A stretch of DNA of 64,000 nucleotides. It comes from Mesorhizobium sp. B2-4-15 (GTDB lineage Bacteria; Pseudomonadota; Alphaproteobacteria; Rhizobiales; Rhizobiaceae). Shown here piece by piece: positions 45,928 through 54,455 of this stretch; position 1 is the stretch's first letter, and each line of letters starts with the position of its first letter. The notes beneath the pieces were generated by a model that saw only the letters and a list, made by a program, of their open reading frames with translations, made no database searches and was not told the origin of the DNA. Location of the stretch: positions 147,182 to 211,181 of the forward strand of contig NZ_VFUZ01000009.1 of the NCBI RefSeq assembly GCF_006658505.1, written 5' to 3'. The translations under genes were made by a program, and so were the position numbers.

Positions 45928-46737
45928 TCAAGCACCGAGATGGCGTGTCGGAACGCTGACAGGTGCAAAGATTCCGGCAAGCATCCCCCCATCGACAGGC
46001 AGTTCAGCCCCCGTCACGAGCCGAGCTGCGTCAGACGCCAGGAACAAGATCGCCTCCGCGATGTCCAAGGGGACCGGCAGCTTGCGCATCGGCACCACCC
46101 CACTCAACCCGGCCACCGCCGCTTCGCGCCCGCCGACCTCCTGAGCGAAGCTCGCAAGCATTTCCGAGTCGACATAGGTTGGATGAACCGAGTTACAGCG
46201 AATGGGCAGCGCGTTCGCAGCGCAGTAAATGGCGACTCCCTTGGTCAGCATCCTGACCGCGCCCTTGCTGGCAGCATAGGCTACCGCGTCATCCGCAGCG
46301 ATGTTTCCGTAGACCGAGGAGATGTTGACGATCGAACCAGAATTGCCCTTTTCCTTCATCACAGCAACGGCGGCACGGCAGCCGAGGAATGTACCGGTGG
46401 CGTTGATCTCCATTGTGCGCTGCCATTCTGCCAGCGAGTAGGTAATGAAATCACCGTCGCTCCAAGTACCCGCGGAGTTGACCAGGATATCGAGCCGACC
46501 GGCGTGCTGCACGACGGTTTCGACAGCACCCGACCAAGAATCCTCCTTCGTCACATCGAGCGAGACATAGGACGCGGACGCTCCTATGGCGGCGGCCGCC
46601 GCCTCCCCGCGGCCGCGATCGATATCGCCGAGGAATACCGTGGCGCCCTCTTGCGCAAATAGTCTGGCCGTTTCCCGGCCGATGCCAGAGGCCGCTCCGG
46701 TGATGAGGGTTACTCTCTCCGATAGCCGCGCGGCCAT
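45928..46737 (-). CDS. SDR-family dehydrogenase upstream of the betaine importer
   Basis: A 269-residue classical SDR with TGAASGIG (residues about 13-20), NSAG, catalytic Ser in NISSVYG, and YAASKGA with the Tyr-x3-Lys pair. It oxidises a secondary alcohol or reduces a ketone. It precedes the importer genes on the same strand (57 nt to the binding protein), so it may share their transcript. The 22-bp operator AATGGTG-N8-CACCATT lies 59 nt before its start. Confidence 0.9.
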   Translation of the reverse strand: MAARLSERVTLITGAASGIGRETARLFAQEGATVFLGDIDRGRGEAAAAAIGASASYVSLDVTKEDSWSGAVETVVQHAGRLDILVNSAGTWSDGDFITYSLAEWQRTMEINATGTFLGCRAAVAVMKEKGNSGSIVNISSVYGNIAADDAVAYAASKGAVRMLTKGVAIYCAANALPIRCNSVHPTYVDSEMLASFAQEVGGREAAVAGLSGVVPMRKLPVPLDIAEAILFLASDAARLVTGAELPVDGGMLAGIFAPVSVPTRHLGA

Positions 46738-46795
46738 GATGTCGTTCCTTCCAGTTCAGCTCCCGCAAAGCGTATTCAGCCATCCAGAGCCCAAC

Positions 46796-46817
46796 AATGG
46801 TGCCAACGGTCACCATT
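46796..46817. promoter_or_regulatory. 22-bp operator, copy A
   Basis: AATGGTG, 8 nt, CACCATT. Read toward the SDR gene, the spacer is ACCGTTGG. It shares 21 of 22 bases with copy C and 20 of 22 with copy B when all are read toward their genes. It is 59 nt upstream of the SDR at 46737. Confidence 0.8.
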
Positions 46818-46851
46818 CCCAGCGCAGGCCGATCCGAGAGCCGACCACCAT

Positions 46852-47481
46852 TCAGCCTAACTGACGGCTGGGATCCGTTCGCGACAAATGCTCGTCCCAA
46901 CGGATGTGAGGGATGCGGTGGGTCAGGTAATCACTCACCTGTGCAAGGGCTTCGAGTGCTGAAATCCTCGCCGGTCGCAACCCAAGCCTTAGCCAAAGGC
47001 CATCGATGATCGTTGTTATGCCAAGCGCGACGGCTTCACATTGATCGACCGGAACAAGCTCGGACAGGGCGCTCATCAGATTCGAATGCATTCGGGCGTG
47101 AACGACACGCTGGATTCGCGCCAGTTGCGGCTCGCGCGGAACTTCCGCGCAGAGCGCCAGCCAAGCGTGACAGATTCCCGGCGTGAAGAACGCTGTGCTG
47201 AAATTGCCGGCGATGATGGCCCACAATCGTTCTTCGGGGCTCCGTGCGAGTCGCATCTGCCGAATGACTTCATCGCGCAGCAGCGAATTCGAATGGCGCA
47301 TTGTGTGCTCGAAGAGCTCCTGCTTGGTTTTGAAGTAGTGATGAACAATGCCTTTTGAGGCTCCTGCCTTCTGGGCAACCTTCTCTATTGTTGCGCCAGC
47401 CATCCCCTCGCTTTGCAGGACCTCAAACGCTGCGTGCCGCAATTCGCGGCGTCGAATGTCACTGATTTTTGTCAGGCTCAT
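46852..47481 (-). CDS. BetI-like TetR-family repressor
   Basis: A 209-residue regulator with an N-terminal TetR HTH (ATIEKVAQKAGASKGIVHHYFKTKQELFEHTM, residues about 28-59). Its C-terminal domain resembles BetI (GNFSTAFFTPGICHAWLALCAEVP and AVALGITTIIDGLWLRLGL). BetI-type repressors respond to choline, which agrees with the nearby betaine-type importer. It is divergent from the LuxR-type gene. Confidence 0.88.
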   Translation of the reverse strand: MSLTKISDIRRRELRHAAFEVLQSEGMAGATIEKVAQKAGASKGIVHHYFKTKQELFEHTMRHSNSLLRDEVIRQMRLARSPEERLWAIIAGNFSTAFFTPGICHAWLALCAEVPREPQLARIQRVVHARMHSNLMSALSELVPVDQCEAVALGITTIIDGLWLRLGLRPARISALEALAQVSDYLTHRIPHIRWDEHLSRTDPSRQLG

Positions 47482-47518
47482 AGGGCCACATTGACATGTT
47501 TGGCCAAAAGGATCAAGA

Positions 47519-47536
47519 ATTGGCCCACTGACCAAT
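47519..47536. promoter_or_regulatory. possible BetI-type operator in the divergent region
   Basis: ATTGGCC-N4-GACCAAT is an inverted repeat with one mismatch, lying in the 84-nt gap between the TetR and LuxR-type genes. A TTGGCCAA dyad lies at 47500-47507. It could serve autoregulation. Confidence 0.4.
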
Positions 47537-47565
47537 TTTTGGGCCAGAAGGCCAAGGGAGGAGAG

Positions 47566-48639
47566 ATGAACATCCATTCTCCGGTGAGCAGGCTTGCTCC
47601 AGATCACAGCCAGATTCGCTTCGAGATGCCGAACAGTATGGCAAAGCTCGGCTTCTGCACGGCAATCGGACGCGCCAGTGCGGCGATTGGCGAAGAAGAT
47701 TTCTACGACCGGATGCTCGACGTGATGACCTCCTTGGTGGAAGCCGATCAGCACTCCTTGGTCCGGTATTCGAATTCTGGAGCGCCGGACCTGATTATCC
47801 CGCGCGAAATTCGCAGCGAGGTTGCAGCACCTTACGCCTCCGGTCTCTACGCGCTTGACCCATTTCATGACTACTGGCGAACTGTCGGGTTGCCGGCCGT
47901 GTGTTCCTTGCGCCAGATGGCCCCGGCGGAAATGTGGAAGAGCCGTTACGCTCTGGAGTTCCTGCGCGCGGCCAGCATCAGCGACGAGATTGCCGTGTTC
48001 CTGCCACCAATTGGCGGCGCCAGTCCGACGCTCATTGTCGACCGTGCCGTTGGTGAGTTCACTGCGACCGAACTGGCGACAATAGACAACGCTTTTCCTT
48101 TGCTGGCCGGGCTGCATGATGCCCACCTGAAGGCCATCATCAGCCATGGCCTGGCAGCTGACGCAACCGAAAAACCATTGCGACTTCTCGACCGGCGCGG
48201 CGACGAACTTGCCGCGAACGGCGCGTGGCGCAGACTGGTCGCCGCGCCGGATGGAGGGTTGGTGGAGGCGTTGGTCGAGTTGGCCAGCTCGGGCAAAAGG
48301 CAAGCTTTGCTGCCTGACGGTCGGCTTATTGTGAGATCAGCCCTTGGTGCCGATTTCGGGGCAGCACCAGGTGGCCAATGCGACCAGGTCGAAGTTTCGG
48401 CCATGCATGCACCCCGTGCCGATCGCAATGCCTGGCTCGCCACCCTCACCCATCGCGAGCGGCAAATTGTCGAACTGACTCTCGAAGGCCACCCCATCGC
48501 CAGTATAGCAGATCGATTGGGGGTAAAGCGCGGAACGATCAAGAACCATCGTCTGCGCTTGTACCAAAAGCTCGATATCACAACCGAACGCGAACTCTTT
48601 CTGACTTATGTCCAGCATTTGCGAGCGACCGGCACGTGA
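47566..48639 (+). CDS. LuxR-family (GerE HTH) transcriptional regulator
   Basis: A 357-residue regulator. The C-terminal 65 residues form a LuxR/FixJ-type HTH (LTHRERQIVELTLEGHPIASIADRLGVKRGTIKNHRLRLYQKLDI). The N-terminal 280 residues form an unassigned sensor region without the invariant Trp/Tyr/Asp pattern of acyl-homoserine-lactone domains that I can identify, and without a receiver. AGGGAGGAGAG precedes the ATG. Located between the betaine-like importer and the FMO/SDR genes, it is a candidate for the regulator that recognises the repeated 22-bp operator. Confidence 0.88.
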   Translation: MNIHSPVSRLAPDHSQIRFEMPNSMAKLGFCTAIGRASAAIGEEDFYDRMLDVMTSLVEADQHSLVRYSNSGAPDLIIPREIRSEVAAPYASGLYALDPFHDYWRTVGLPAVCSLRQMAPAEMWKSRYALEFLRAASISDEIAVFLPPIGGASPTLIVDRAVGEFTATELATIDNAFPLLAGLHDAHLKAIISHGLAADATEKPLRLLDRRGDELAANGAWRRLVAAPDGGLVEALVELASSGKRQALLPDGRLIVRSALGADFGAAPGGQCDQVEVSAMHAPRADRNAWLATLTHRERQIVELTLEGHPIASIADRLGVKRGTIKNHRLRLYQKLDITTERELFLTYVQHLRATGT

Positions 48640-48648
48640 CAGTGCCCG

Positions 48649-50043
48649 TCATTCTGCCGCGGAGCGAAACTCGGCATCAGATGTCCTTGGGACAGGCAGC
48701 CGGACGTGGCCAAACCCGAGGGATCGGGCGCGCTTTCGGCCCCGTTTGAGTTCACCCTCCAGCTCCGAAAAATAGATCTCCTGGTCGAGCTGCATCGTGT
48801 GTCGGGCCGACGCGTAGTAGCGGCTCATATGCTTCTTTTCATCGGCGACAATGGTACGCTTCTGCTCCTCCACCGTGGGCAGTGCATAGTCACCCGCAAG
48901 GTATGCGGCGATCCACTTTGCCTGGCGATCTGCTAGCGCGAAAAGGGTGATGCTCGGTTGAGCCAGGGCGATGAAGAAGAGGTTCGGAATCCCAGGCTTG
49001 AGGACGCGCTTGAACAGTGGCAATCGATTGCCCGGCGCCGAGATGAACGATGGATCGAAGAACGGAAAGCTGACCTTGTAGCCCGTGGCCCAGACGATGA
49101 TGTCGATCTTTTCACGGCGCCCATCCTCGAAGACGACGCTATCCCCGTCAAGTTCCCTGATGCCGGGACGAATTTCGATATCGCCGGAAGCGACCAGCGT
49201 CGGAAACGTATCCGAGACCGAGACGTGCGCTTCGAACACGCGGTGGTCCGGCTTGGGCAGCCCGAAGTCTTCCATGTGACCGACCGCGAAATGGAAAATC
49301 CGGCGACCGACCCAGCGCTGCAGCGACAGCGGCAACCAGGGATACAGCTTGCCTTTGTCGGCAGGCTTGCCAAGCAGGAAACGTGGGAAGATGTGAGCAC
49401 CGCGACGGGTGCTGACGAACAGCTTCTTCGTGATATGACGTGGGCAGAGCTCATTAGCGATATCCATCGCGGAATTGCCCATCCCGACCACCAGGACGCT
49501 TTTGCCCCTGAAATCAACGGGAGTGAAGGGGTCGCGGTAGCCGTGGGAGTGAATCTGGACCCCGTCGAAGTTGCCCGGGTAAGCCGGTTCGGGCAGACGG
49601 GAATCCCAATGATGTCCGTTGCACACGAACAGCGCATCATAATGGCGCGTCTGACCGTCGCCCAACCGGACTTGCCAGGTGCCGTCCGCGTCACGTTCGG
49701 CCTTCGCGACTTCGGTATTGAGTTTGACCTTACCTGACAGGCCAAAATGATCCATGTAAGCCATCAGATAGGACAGTACCTGCGTGTGATGCAGATAATG
49801 CGGCGTATCGGCAGGCATTGGAAAATCGGCCAACTGTAGTTGCAGCTTCGACGTGTCTATGTGCAGGGACCTATAGGCCGCCGACTTCCCGTTGGGGTTC
49901 TCGAATGCCCACTGACCGCCAACGCGATCGCTCATCTCGAACCAATCGAAGGGAATGCCGCGTTGGGTAAGAGCCTTGGCGGTGACAATCCCACTGCAGC
50001 CTGCTCCGATAATGCAGCATTTGGGAAGGGTATCTGGCTTCAT
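48649..50043 (-). CDS. FAD-dependent FMO-type monooxygenase
   Basis: A 464-residue class B flavoprotein monooxygenase. The FAD motif is IIGAGCSG (about residues 10-17), the NADPH motif VLVVGMGNSA, and VWATGY follows. The linker reads F-D-G-V-Q-I-H-S-H-G-Y, fitting the FMO fingerprint F-x-G-x3-H-x3-(F/Y) rather than the Baeyer-Villiger form ending in W. Reactions would be N- or S-oxidation, or a Baeyer-Villiger-like step known for some members. The ATG at 50043 has GGGAG upstream. Operator copy B is 67 nt before the start, and the gene is convergent with the LuxR-type regulator. Confidence 0.88.
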   Translation of the reverse strand: MKPDTLPKCCIIGAGCSGIVTAKALTQRGIPFDWFEMSDRVGGQWAFENPNGKSAAYRSLHIDTSKLQLQLADFPMPADTPHYLHHTQVLSYLMAYMDHFGLSGKVKLNTEVAKAERDADGTWQVRLGDGQTRHYDALFVCNGHHWDSRLPEPAYPGNFDGVQIHSHGYRDPFTPVDFRGKSVLVVGMGNSAMDIANELCPRHITKKLFVSTRRGAHIFPRFLLGKPADKGKLYPWLPLSLQRWVGRRIFHFAVGHMEDFGLPKPDHRVFEAHVSVSDTFPTLVASGDIEIRPGIRELDGDSVVFEDGRREKIDIIVWATGYKVSFPFFDPSFISAPGNRLPLFKRVLKPGIPNLFFIALAQPSITLFALADRQAKWIAAYLAGDYALPTVEEQKRTIVADEKKHMSRYYASARHTMQLDQEIYFSELEGELKRGRKRARSLGFGHVRLPVPRTSDAEFRSAAE

Positions 50044-50109
50044 GGCAATGGCTCCCGCAAGACAATCGTGATCGTGGCAGGAGCCTAATTCAGGCCCGGA
50101 GACGCCAAC

Positions 50110-50131
50110 AATGGTGCCGACGGTCACCATC
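50110..50131. promoter_or_regulatory. 22-bp operator, copy B
   Basis: AATGGTG-N8-CACCATC on the plus strand. Read toward the FMO gene it differs from copy C only in its first base. It lies 67 nt upstream of the FMO start. Confidence 0.8.
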
Positions 50132-50161
50132 GGCGCCACAGGTCAGGCGTAGCGATAATGG

Positions 50162-50183
50162 AATGGTGACCGTCGGCACCATT
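50162..50183. promoter_or_regulatory. 22-bp operator, copy C
   Basis: AATGGTG-N8-CACCATT, with spacer ACCGTCGG read toward the plus-strand SDR, whose start is 65 nt downstream. Copies B and C face away from each other across a 30-nt gap, marking two divergent promoters. Confidence 0.8.
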
Positions 50184-50247
50184 GCTGGGGCAACCGTAGG
50201 TGAAATAGCCTCCGCCACAGCCAAAAACGCTTTGCCGGAGCCATCAA

Positions 50248-51024
50248 ATGACACTCGACACCCCGTCGCGGGAAAAGTCCTCTTCGCTGTTCCAGGTGCC
50301 CCTCCTGCTTGCTGGACGACGCGCCGTCGTCACGGGCGCCGCGCGCGGAATTGGCAAGGCAATCGCGGACGCGTTCGACCAAGCCGGGGCAACCGTTTTC
50401 CGCCTTGATATCAATTCGTCAGACGTGGTTCACCGTTGTGACATTGCGGATGAGGAATCCGTCAAAAGCGTCTTGGCCAAGATAGCCCGCGATGGTCCGA
50501 TCGATGACATCGTTCACGCTGCCGCCATCGGCGCTGTCGCTCCCCTGGCCGACATGCCCGTGGCCGATTTCCGGCGCGTGCTCGACGTGAACGTGACGGG
50601 CGCCTTTCTTGTCGCGAGGGAAGGATCACGGCATCTGCCTCGGGGTGGTAATCTCGTCCTTATCGCATCGCAGTATGGTCTGAAGGGCTGGCCTCTTTGG
50701 GGCGCCTATTGCGCATCCAAGGCGGGTGTCTTGAGACTTGCCGATGCGCTTGTGGGAGAGCTCGCACCGCGCGGGATACGCGTGAATACGATCTCACCGG
50801 GCAGTGTCGATACGGAGATGGTTGCGACAACAACGGCAAACATAGCACGACAATCTGGCACTGACCCGGCGGCAATTCGCGCCGGCTATGAGGCGGCCAT
50901 TCCGATGGGCCGCTTCGCGCAACCCGAGGAAATCGCCTACGTCGCCGTGGCACTCTGTTCAGGTCTCTGCTCATACGTGAACGGGTCCAATATCGTGGTG
51001 GACGGGGGCGAGCTTTCACGCTGA
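50248..51024 (+). CDS. SDR-family dehydrogenase
   Basis: A 258-residue SDR with an N-terminal extension of about 20 residues, TGAARGIG (about residues 29-36), an altered HAAA in place of NNAG, a catalytic serine in IASQYG, YCASKAG with the Tyr-x3-Lys pair, and PGSVDTEM. The extension and the HAAA motif set it apart from the other SDRs here. Divergent from the FMO gene and sharing its operator type, it probably acts on the same substrate chain. Confidence 0.9.
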   Translation: MTLDTPSREKSSSLFQVPLLLAGRRAVVTGAARGIGKAIADAFDQAGATVFRLDINSSDVVHRCDIADEESVKSVLAKIARDGPIDDIVHAAAIGAVAPLADMPVADFRRVLDVNVTGAFLVAREGSRHLPRGGNLVLIASQYGLKGWPLWGAYCASKAGVLRLADALVGELAPRGIRVNTISPGSVDTEMVATTTANIARQSGTDPAAIRAGYEAAIPMGRFAQPEEIAYVAVALCSGLCSYVNGSNIVVDGGELSR

Positions 51025-51115
51025 CTGGCAACCTGCCGCGCCCCGAGATTTCAGCCCGCAAGCCCAAACACGCAGACAGGTGTCGGCCTGTTGACAATCG
51101 TGTGAGGCTGACGCC

Positions 51116-51173
51116 GACGATCGGAACACGCCTACAGGTATCGGTTAAGTCTTAAGAGGCGACGCCGATCGTC
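51116..51173. promoter_or_regulatory. 9-bp inverted repeat upstream of the third SDR
   Basis: GACGATCGG (51116-51124) and CCGATCGTC (51165-51173) are perfect inverted arms 40 nt apart, ending 21 nt before the SDR start. They could be paired operator half-sites or a leader structure. Confidence 0.35.
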
Positions 51174-51194
51174 CATTGCGAAGGAGACGGAAGA

Positions 51195-51965
51195 ATGGTC
51201 CAGCGAGTGATGATCACTGCGGGGGGTTCAGGCATTGGCTGGGCTATCGCAAAGACGTTCGCCGACAGTGGCGCCAGGGTTCATATTTGTGACGTCGATG
51301 AACGCGCGTTGCAAACTGTCGCGCAGACATATCCCAAGATCGCAGCACGAAAAGTGGACCTATCCGATGAGAGTGCGATCGACGATTGGTTCGACGATGC
51401 TCTTGGCGATCTCGGAGGCCTGGATGTTCTCATCAACAATGCCGGCACTAAGGGCCCCACCGGTTATGTCGAGGAGCTCAAACTTCAAGACTGGCGAGAA
51501 TGCGTAGGCATCTGTCTCGATGCGCAATTCATGTGTGCCCGACGTGCGGCGCCTGTCATGAAGACTCAGGGTTCGGGTAGCGTCATCAACATATCCTCGA
51601 CAGCGGGCCTTTACGGCTACGGCCTTCGAACGCCCTATGCCGCAGCCAAATGGGCCGTCATCGGATTCACCAAATCACTCGCTGTGGAACTTGGCCCCCA
51701 CAATGTACGCGCCAATGCAATTTGCCCAGGTTCCGTCGACGGCACGCGCATGCGACAGGTGATCAAGGCTGAGGCCGAGAGCCGCGGAATGGCTATCGAT
51801 ATCGTGGAAAGGGAGTACGTCCAATCCCAATCGATCAAGCGCTTTGTCAATCCCGAGGAAATTGCTGAGATGTGTCTGTTCCTCGCATCGCCGGCTGCAA
51901 AGATGGTGACAGGTCAGGCTATAGCAGTGGACGGCCACACGGAGGCTTTCCACATCGGTAGCTGA
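51195..51965 (+). CDS. SDR-family dehydrogenase
   Basis: A 256-residue classical SDR with ITAGGSGIG near the N-terminus (the usual TG replaced by TA), INNAG, the catalytic serine in NISSTAG, and YAAAKWA with the Tyr-x3-Lys pair. The C-terminus AVDGHTEAFHIGS departs from the common DGG-x ending. It lies 170 nt after the preceding SDR and 106 nt before the SMP-30 gene, all on the plus strand. The substrate is unknown. Confidence 0.9.
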   Translation: MVQRVMITAGGSGIGWAIAKTFADSGARVHICDVDERALQTVAQTYPKIAARKVDLSDESAIDDWFDDALGDLGGLDVLINNAGTKGPTGYVEELKLQDWRECVGICLDAQFMCARRAAPVMKTQGSGSVINISSTAGLYGYGLRTPYAAAKWAVIGFTKSLAVELGPHNVRANAICPGSVDGTRMRQVIKAEAESRGMAIDIVEREYVQSQSIKRFVNPEEIAEMCLFLASPAAKMVTGQAIAVDGHTEAFHIGS

Positions 51966-52071
51966 AGCTCCGATTCTATTTTTCACGGGCATCTGCCGGC
52001 CGGGCTCTAGAAGGTTCATCGCCGCCTGTGCCCGATCGACGATCGACTATAATGGCCGGAGGATCGGGAAC

Positions 52072-52956
52072 ATGCCGCTGTCCAAGGCAGAATGGAATAT
52101 CTGTGCCCCGACGCGCGATCGGCTGGGCGAAAGCATACTGTGGCACCCCGCAGAGCAAGCGCTCTATTGGATCGACTTCTACGGCCCGGTTGTCCATCGG
52201 CAAAGGCAAGGCAGCGGCCTTGTCGAAAGCTGGAAGCTGGATTTCGCTGAGACGATTGGGTCGCTCGTACTTACCGACAAAGGCCTGCTTCTCGCTGTGG
52301 ATCATGGGCTGCATCTCCTCGACACACATACTGGGAAGGCGCGTTTTTTTGCGGATCCCAAGCAAGGAAAAATGAACCTTGTTTACAATGACGGGAAGGT
52401 CGACCGCGCGGGGCGCTATTGGGTGGGAACCTACGATGTGTCGGAGAGAGTTCCAAACGCTCTCTTCTATCGCATGGTCCCTGGCTCTGATTGGGAAGTC
52501 GGCGACAGAGGCTTCGTCATTTGCAATGGCCCAACTTTCTCGCCTGACAATCGCAAGCTATATTTCAGCGACACAGTCGGCCGTCGTATCTTCTCCTACG
52601 ACCTTGACGATGACGGATCGATATCAGGCCGTCGGGTGTTCTTCGCTTTTGCCAACATCGATGGAATGCCGGACGGCCTTGCGGTTGATAGTGCAGGCAA
52701 TGTGTGGTGTGCACTGTATGGCGGCAGCAAGGTCGTATGCATCGACCCCAAGGGGACACTCCGTCGGTCACTCTATTTGCCAGCCGCTTTCGTCACGAGC
52801 CTATGTTTCGCGGGACCAGAGCTCAAGGCCCTGTGCGTCACTACCGGTTGGGACAGCAGCACGACGGAGGTGACAAAGGCAAACGATGTCGGTGGCGCAG
52901 TCTTCATGCGGCCTGTTGATATTGCTGGACTACCTGAGCCTATTTTAGCCCTCTAG
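52072..52956 (+). CDS. SMP-30/gluconolactonase/LRE family lactonase
   Basis: A 294-residue six-bladed propeller. Metal-ligand positions are visible as the early Glu in GESILWH, Asn in CNGPTFSPD and Asp in GMPDGLAVDSAGNVW. A block NLVYNDGKVDRAGRYWVGT is typical of the family. It has no signal peptide, so it should be cytoplasmic. It hydrolyses a sugar lactone or other lactone to the hydroxy acid. As the end of the SDR series it could open a lactone made by a dehydrogenase or by the monooxygenase. GGAGG precedes the ATG. Confidence 0.9.
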   Translation: MPLSKAEWNICAPTRDRLGESILWHPAEQALYWIDFYGPVVHRQRQGSGLVESWKLDFAETIGSLVLTDKGLLLAVDHGLHLLDTHTGKARFFADPKQGKMNLVYNDGKVDRAGRYWVGTYDVSERVPNALFYRMVPGSDWEVGDRGFVICNGPTFSPDNRKLYFSDTVGRRIFSYDLDDDGSISGRRVFFAFANIDGMPDGLAVDSAGNVWCALYGGSKVVCIDPKGTLRRSLYLPAAFVTSLCFAGPELKALCVTTGWDSSTTEVTKANDVGGAVFMRPVDIAGLPEPILAL

Positions 52957-53034
52957 CCTGGCGATGGCCTTTGCGGATCGGGTCAACGGATCGGCTGCTT
53001 CCCGGACATACAAAGTGCAGGTCCAATGACCGCC

Positions 53035-54453
53035 CTATTTCTTGCGATAGCCCGGCTTCAGCCGAGACAGCAGATTGGTGATCTTGTCCGCCTTCCGGTT
53101 GTGGATCTCGGCCTCATTCTTGCGACGCACGGCGCTACCGACGAGGCGGGCGCCGAGATAGCGGAACGGCTCCGGCGGCAGCGCCATGCGCCGCCCGATG
53201 CCGACCAAGCCGCTGGCGCTCCAGCGATCCTTACGCTCCAGGACGAGACTGGCCAGGATGCGCCCACCGATCGCCGTCTGCGCGATTCCGGTTCCGTTGA
53301 ACCCCATGCCGTAGAAAATGTTGGGGTGATCGCGCAGATGATCGAAGACGGGAACGTGCTCCGGCACACAGTCGATGGGGCCGGCCCAGTCATGGTCGAT
53401 CCGCACGCCGCGCAACTCCGGATAGACCCGGTGCAGTTCACGAAGGTTGTCGCGGCCGTGCCGCGGACTGCGGTTGAAGCCGCCGCCGAAATTGCCGCCG
53501 AAGGCAACGTCGCCGCTGCCGCGGCCGAACACGACCCTGCCCTTGGTGGTACGCTGGTAGTAGAGGACCTGAGCTTGGGAATCGCAAATCGATGCACCGT
53601 CACGCCAGCCAATGCCGTCCAGCAGTTCAGGAATGGCGGCGGTGGCGATCACCTCGCTGCCGACGACATAGAGATGGCGGCGCAGTTCCGGCAGCGCCGA
53701 GAGCCATGCATTCGCGGCAAGCACCACCTTTTCTGCCTGCACTGTGCCCAGCGCCGTGCGCACTCTGCACATCTTGCCCGTCTCGATGTCGAGGACGGGG
53801 CTGCGTTCATGAATGATCACACCGCGCGTCAATGCCAGTTTCCGCAATCCGGCGGCCAGCTTGGCCGGATGGACCGTGCCGGCATTGGTCTCGACGACGC
53901 CTACATAGGACGCCGATGACCCGGTGCGGCGTTTGATATCGTCGGCCGTCAGCGGCTTGAAACGGTCCTCGCCCACCGCTGCCGTCATGGCAACCGCGCG
54001 ATCCCACGCCCCTTCCTGGGCTTTGGAGCTGGCGGTCCACAGCCATCCGTCCAGCCGCAGATCCATGTCGATCGTGCCGCTTTGCTGCAGCCCTCTCAGT
54101 TCGGCGATCGAAGTCGCCGTGTCGGCGCACAGTTGCCGCGCCTCTTCGAGGCCGACGACGGCACTGATCTGGTCGAGTTCGGCGAACCAAGAATGAACCT
54201 GGCCGCCATTTCGGCCCGACGCACCCGAACCGCAGAGATCGGCTTCCAGCACGATGACCCGCGTCTCCGGCGCGAGCTCACGGATGCGCAGCGCCGTCCA
54301 CAAGCCGGTATAGCCGCCGCCGACGATCAGCACATCGGCGCGCTCGCTGCCTTGCATCGGCTCAGTCACAGCGTCGGCGCCGATGTCCTGCAGCCAGAAC
54401 GACCGGTCGGACGGAAGCGCCACCGCCGGCTGTCGCAAACGAAGTGTCGTCAC
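53035..54453 (-). CDS. FAD-dependent oxidoreductase, DAO family (PuuB-like)
   Basis: A 472-residue flavoprotein. The FAD motif VLIVGGGYTGLWTALRI lies near residue 42, followed by CGSGASGRNGGQVHSWF, the signature seen in gamma-glutamylputrescine oxidase and glycine/sarcosine-oxidase relatives. The C-terminal FAD-contacting block is FYGMGFNGTGIAQTAIGGRI. It probably oxidises a secondary amine to an imine. It starts at GTG with AAGGAG upstream, 2 nt after the kinase stop, and is the last gene of the Frl-like operon. Oxidative opening of an Amadori product or its amine is a plausible role. Confidence 0.87.
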   Translation of the reverse strand: MTTLRLRQPAVALPSDRSFWLQDIGADAVTEPMQGSERADVLIVGGGYTGLWTALRIRELAPETRVIVLEADLCGSGASGRNGGQVHSWFAELDQISAVVGLEEARQLCADTATSIAELRGLQQSGTIDMDLRLDGWLWTASSKAQEGAWDRAVAMTAAVGEDRFKPLTADDIKRRTGSSASYVGVVETNAGTVHPAKLAAGLRKLALTRGVIIHERSPVLDIETGKMCRVRTALGTVQAEKVVLAANAWLSALPELRRHLYVVGSEVIATAAIPELLDGIGWRDGASICDSQAQVLYYQRTTKGRVVFGRGSGDVAFGGNFGGGFNRSPRHGRDNLRELHRVYPELRGVRIDHDWAGPIDCVPEHVPVFDHLRDHPNIFYGMGFNGTGIAQTAIGGRILASLVLERKDRWSASGLVGIGRRMALPPEPFRYLGARLVGSAVRRKNEAEIHNRKADKITNLLSRLKPGYRKK

Positions 54454-54455
54454 GA

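Noticed and set aside
47482..48303. An N-terminal extension of the TetR-type protein by more than 270 residues
   Set aside because: The extension is antisense to the LuxR-type gene. The ATG at 47481 begins the standard TetR N-terminus.
47566..48639. A quorum-sensing receptor (acyl-homoserine-lactone LuxR)
   Set aside because: At 357 residues it is much longer than the usual 240-250, and I could not place the invariant residues of the autoinducer domain in its N-terminal part.
46796..50183. Sigma-54 promoters within the three 22-bp repeats (GGCAC followed by a -12-like element)
   Set aside because: The -12 position reads GG, not GC, in all three copies. The dyad symmetry and conserved centre fit an operator better.
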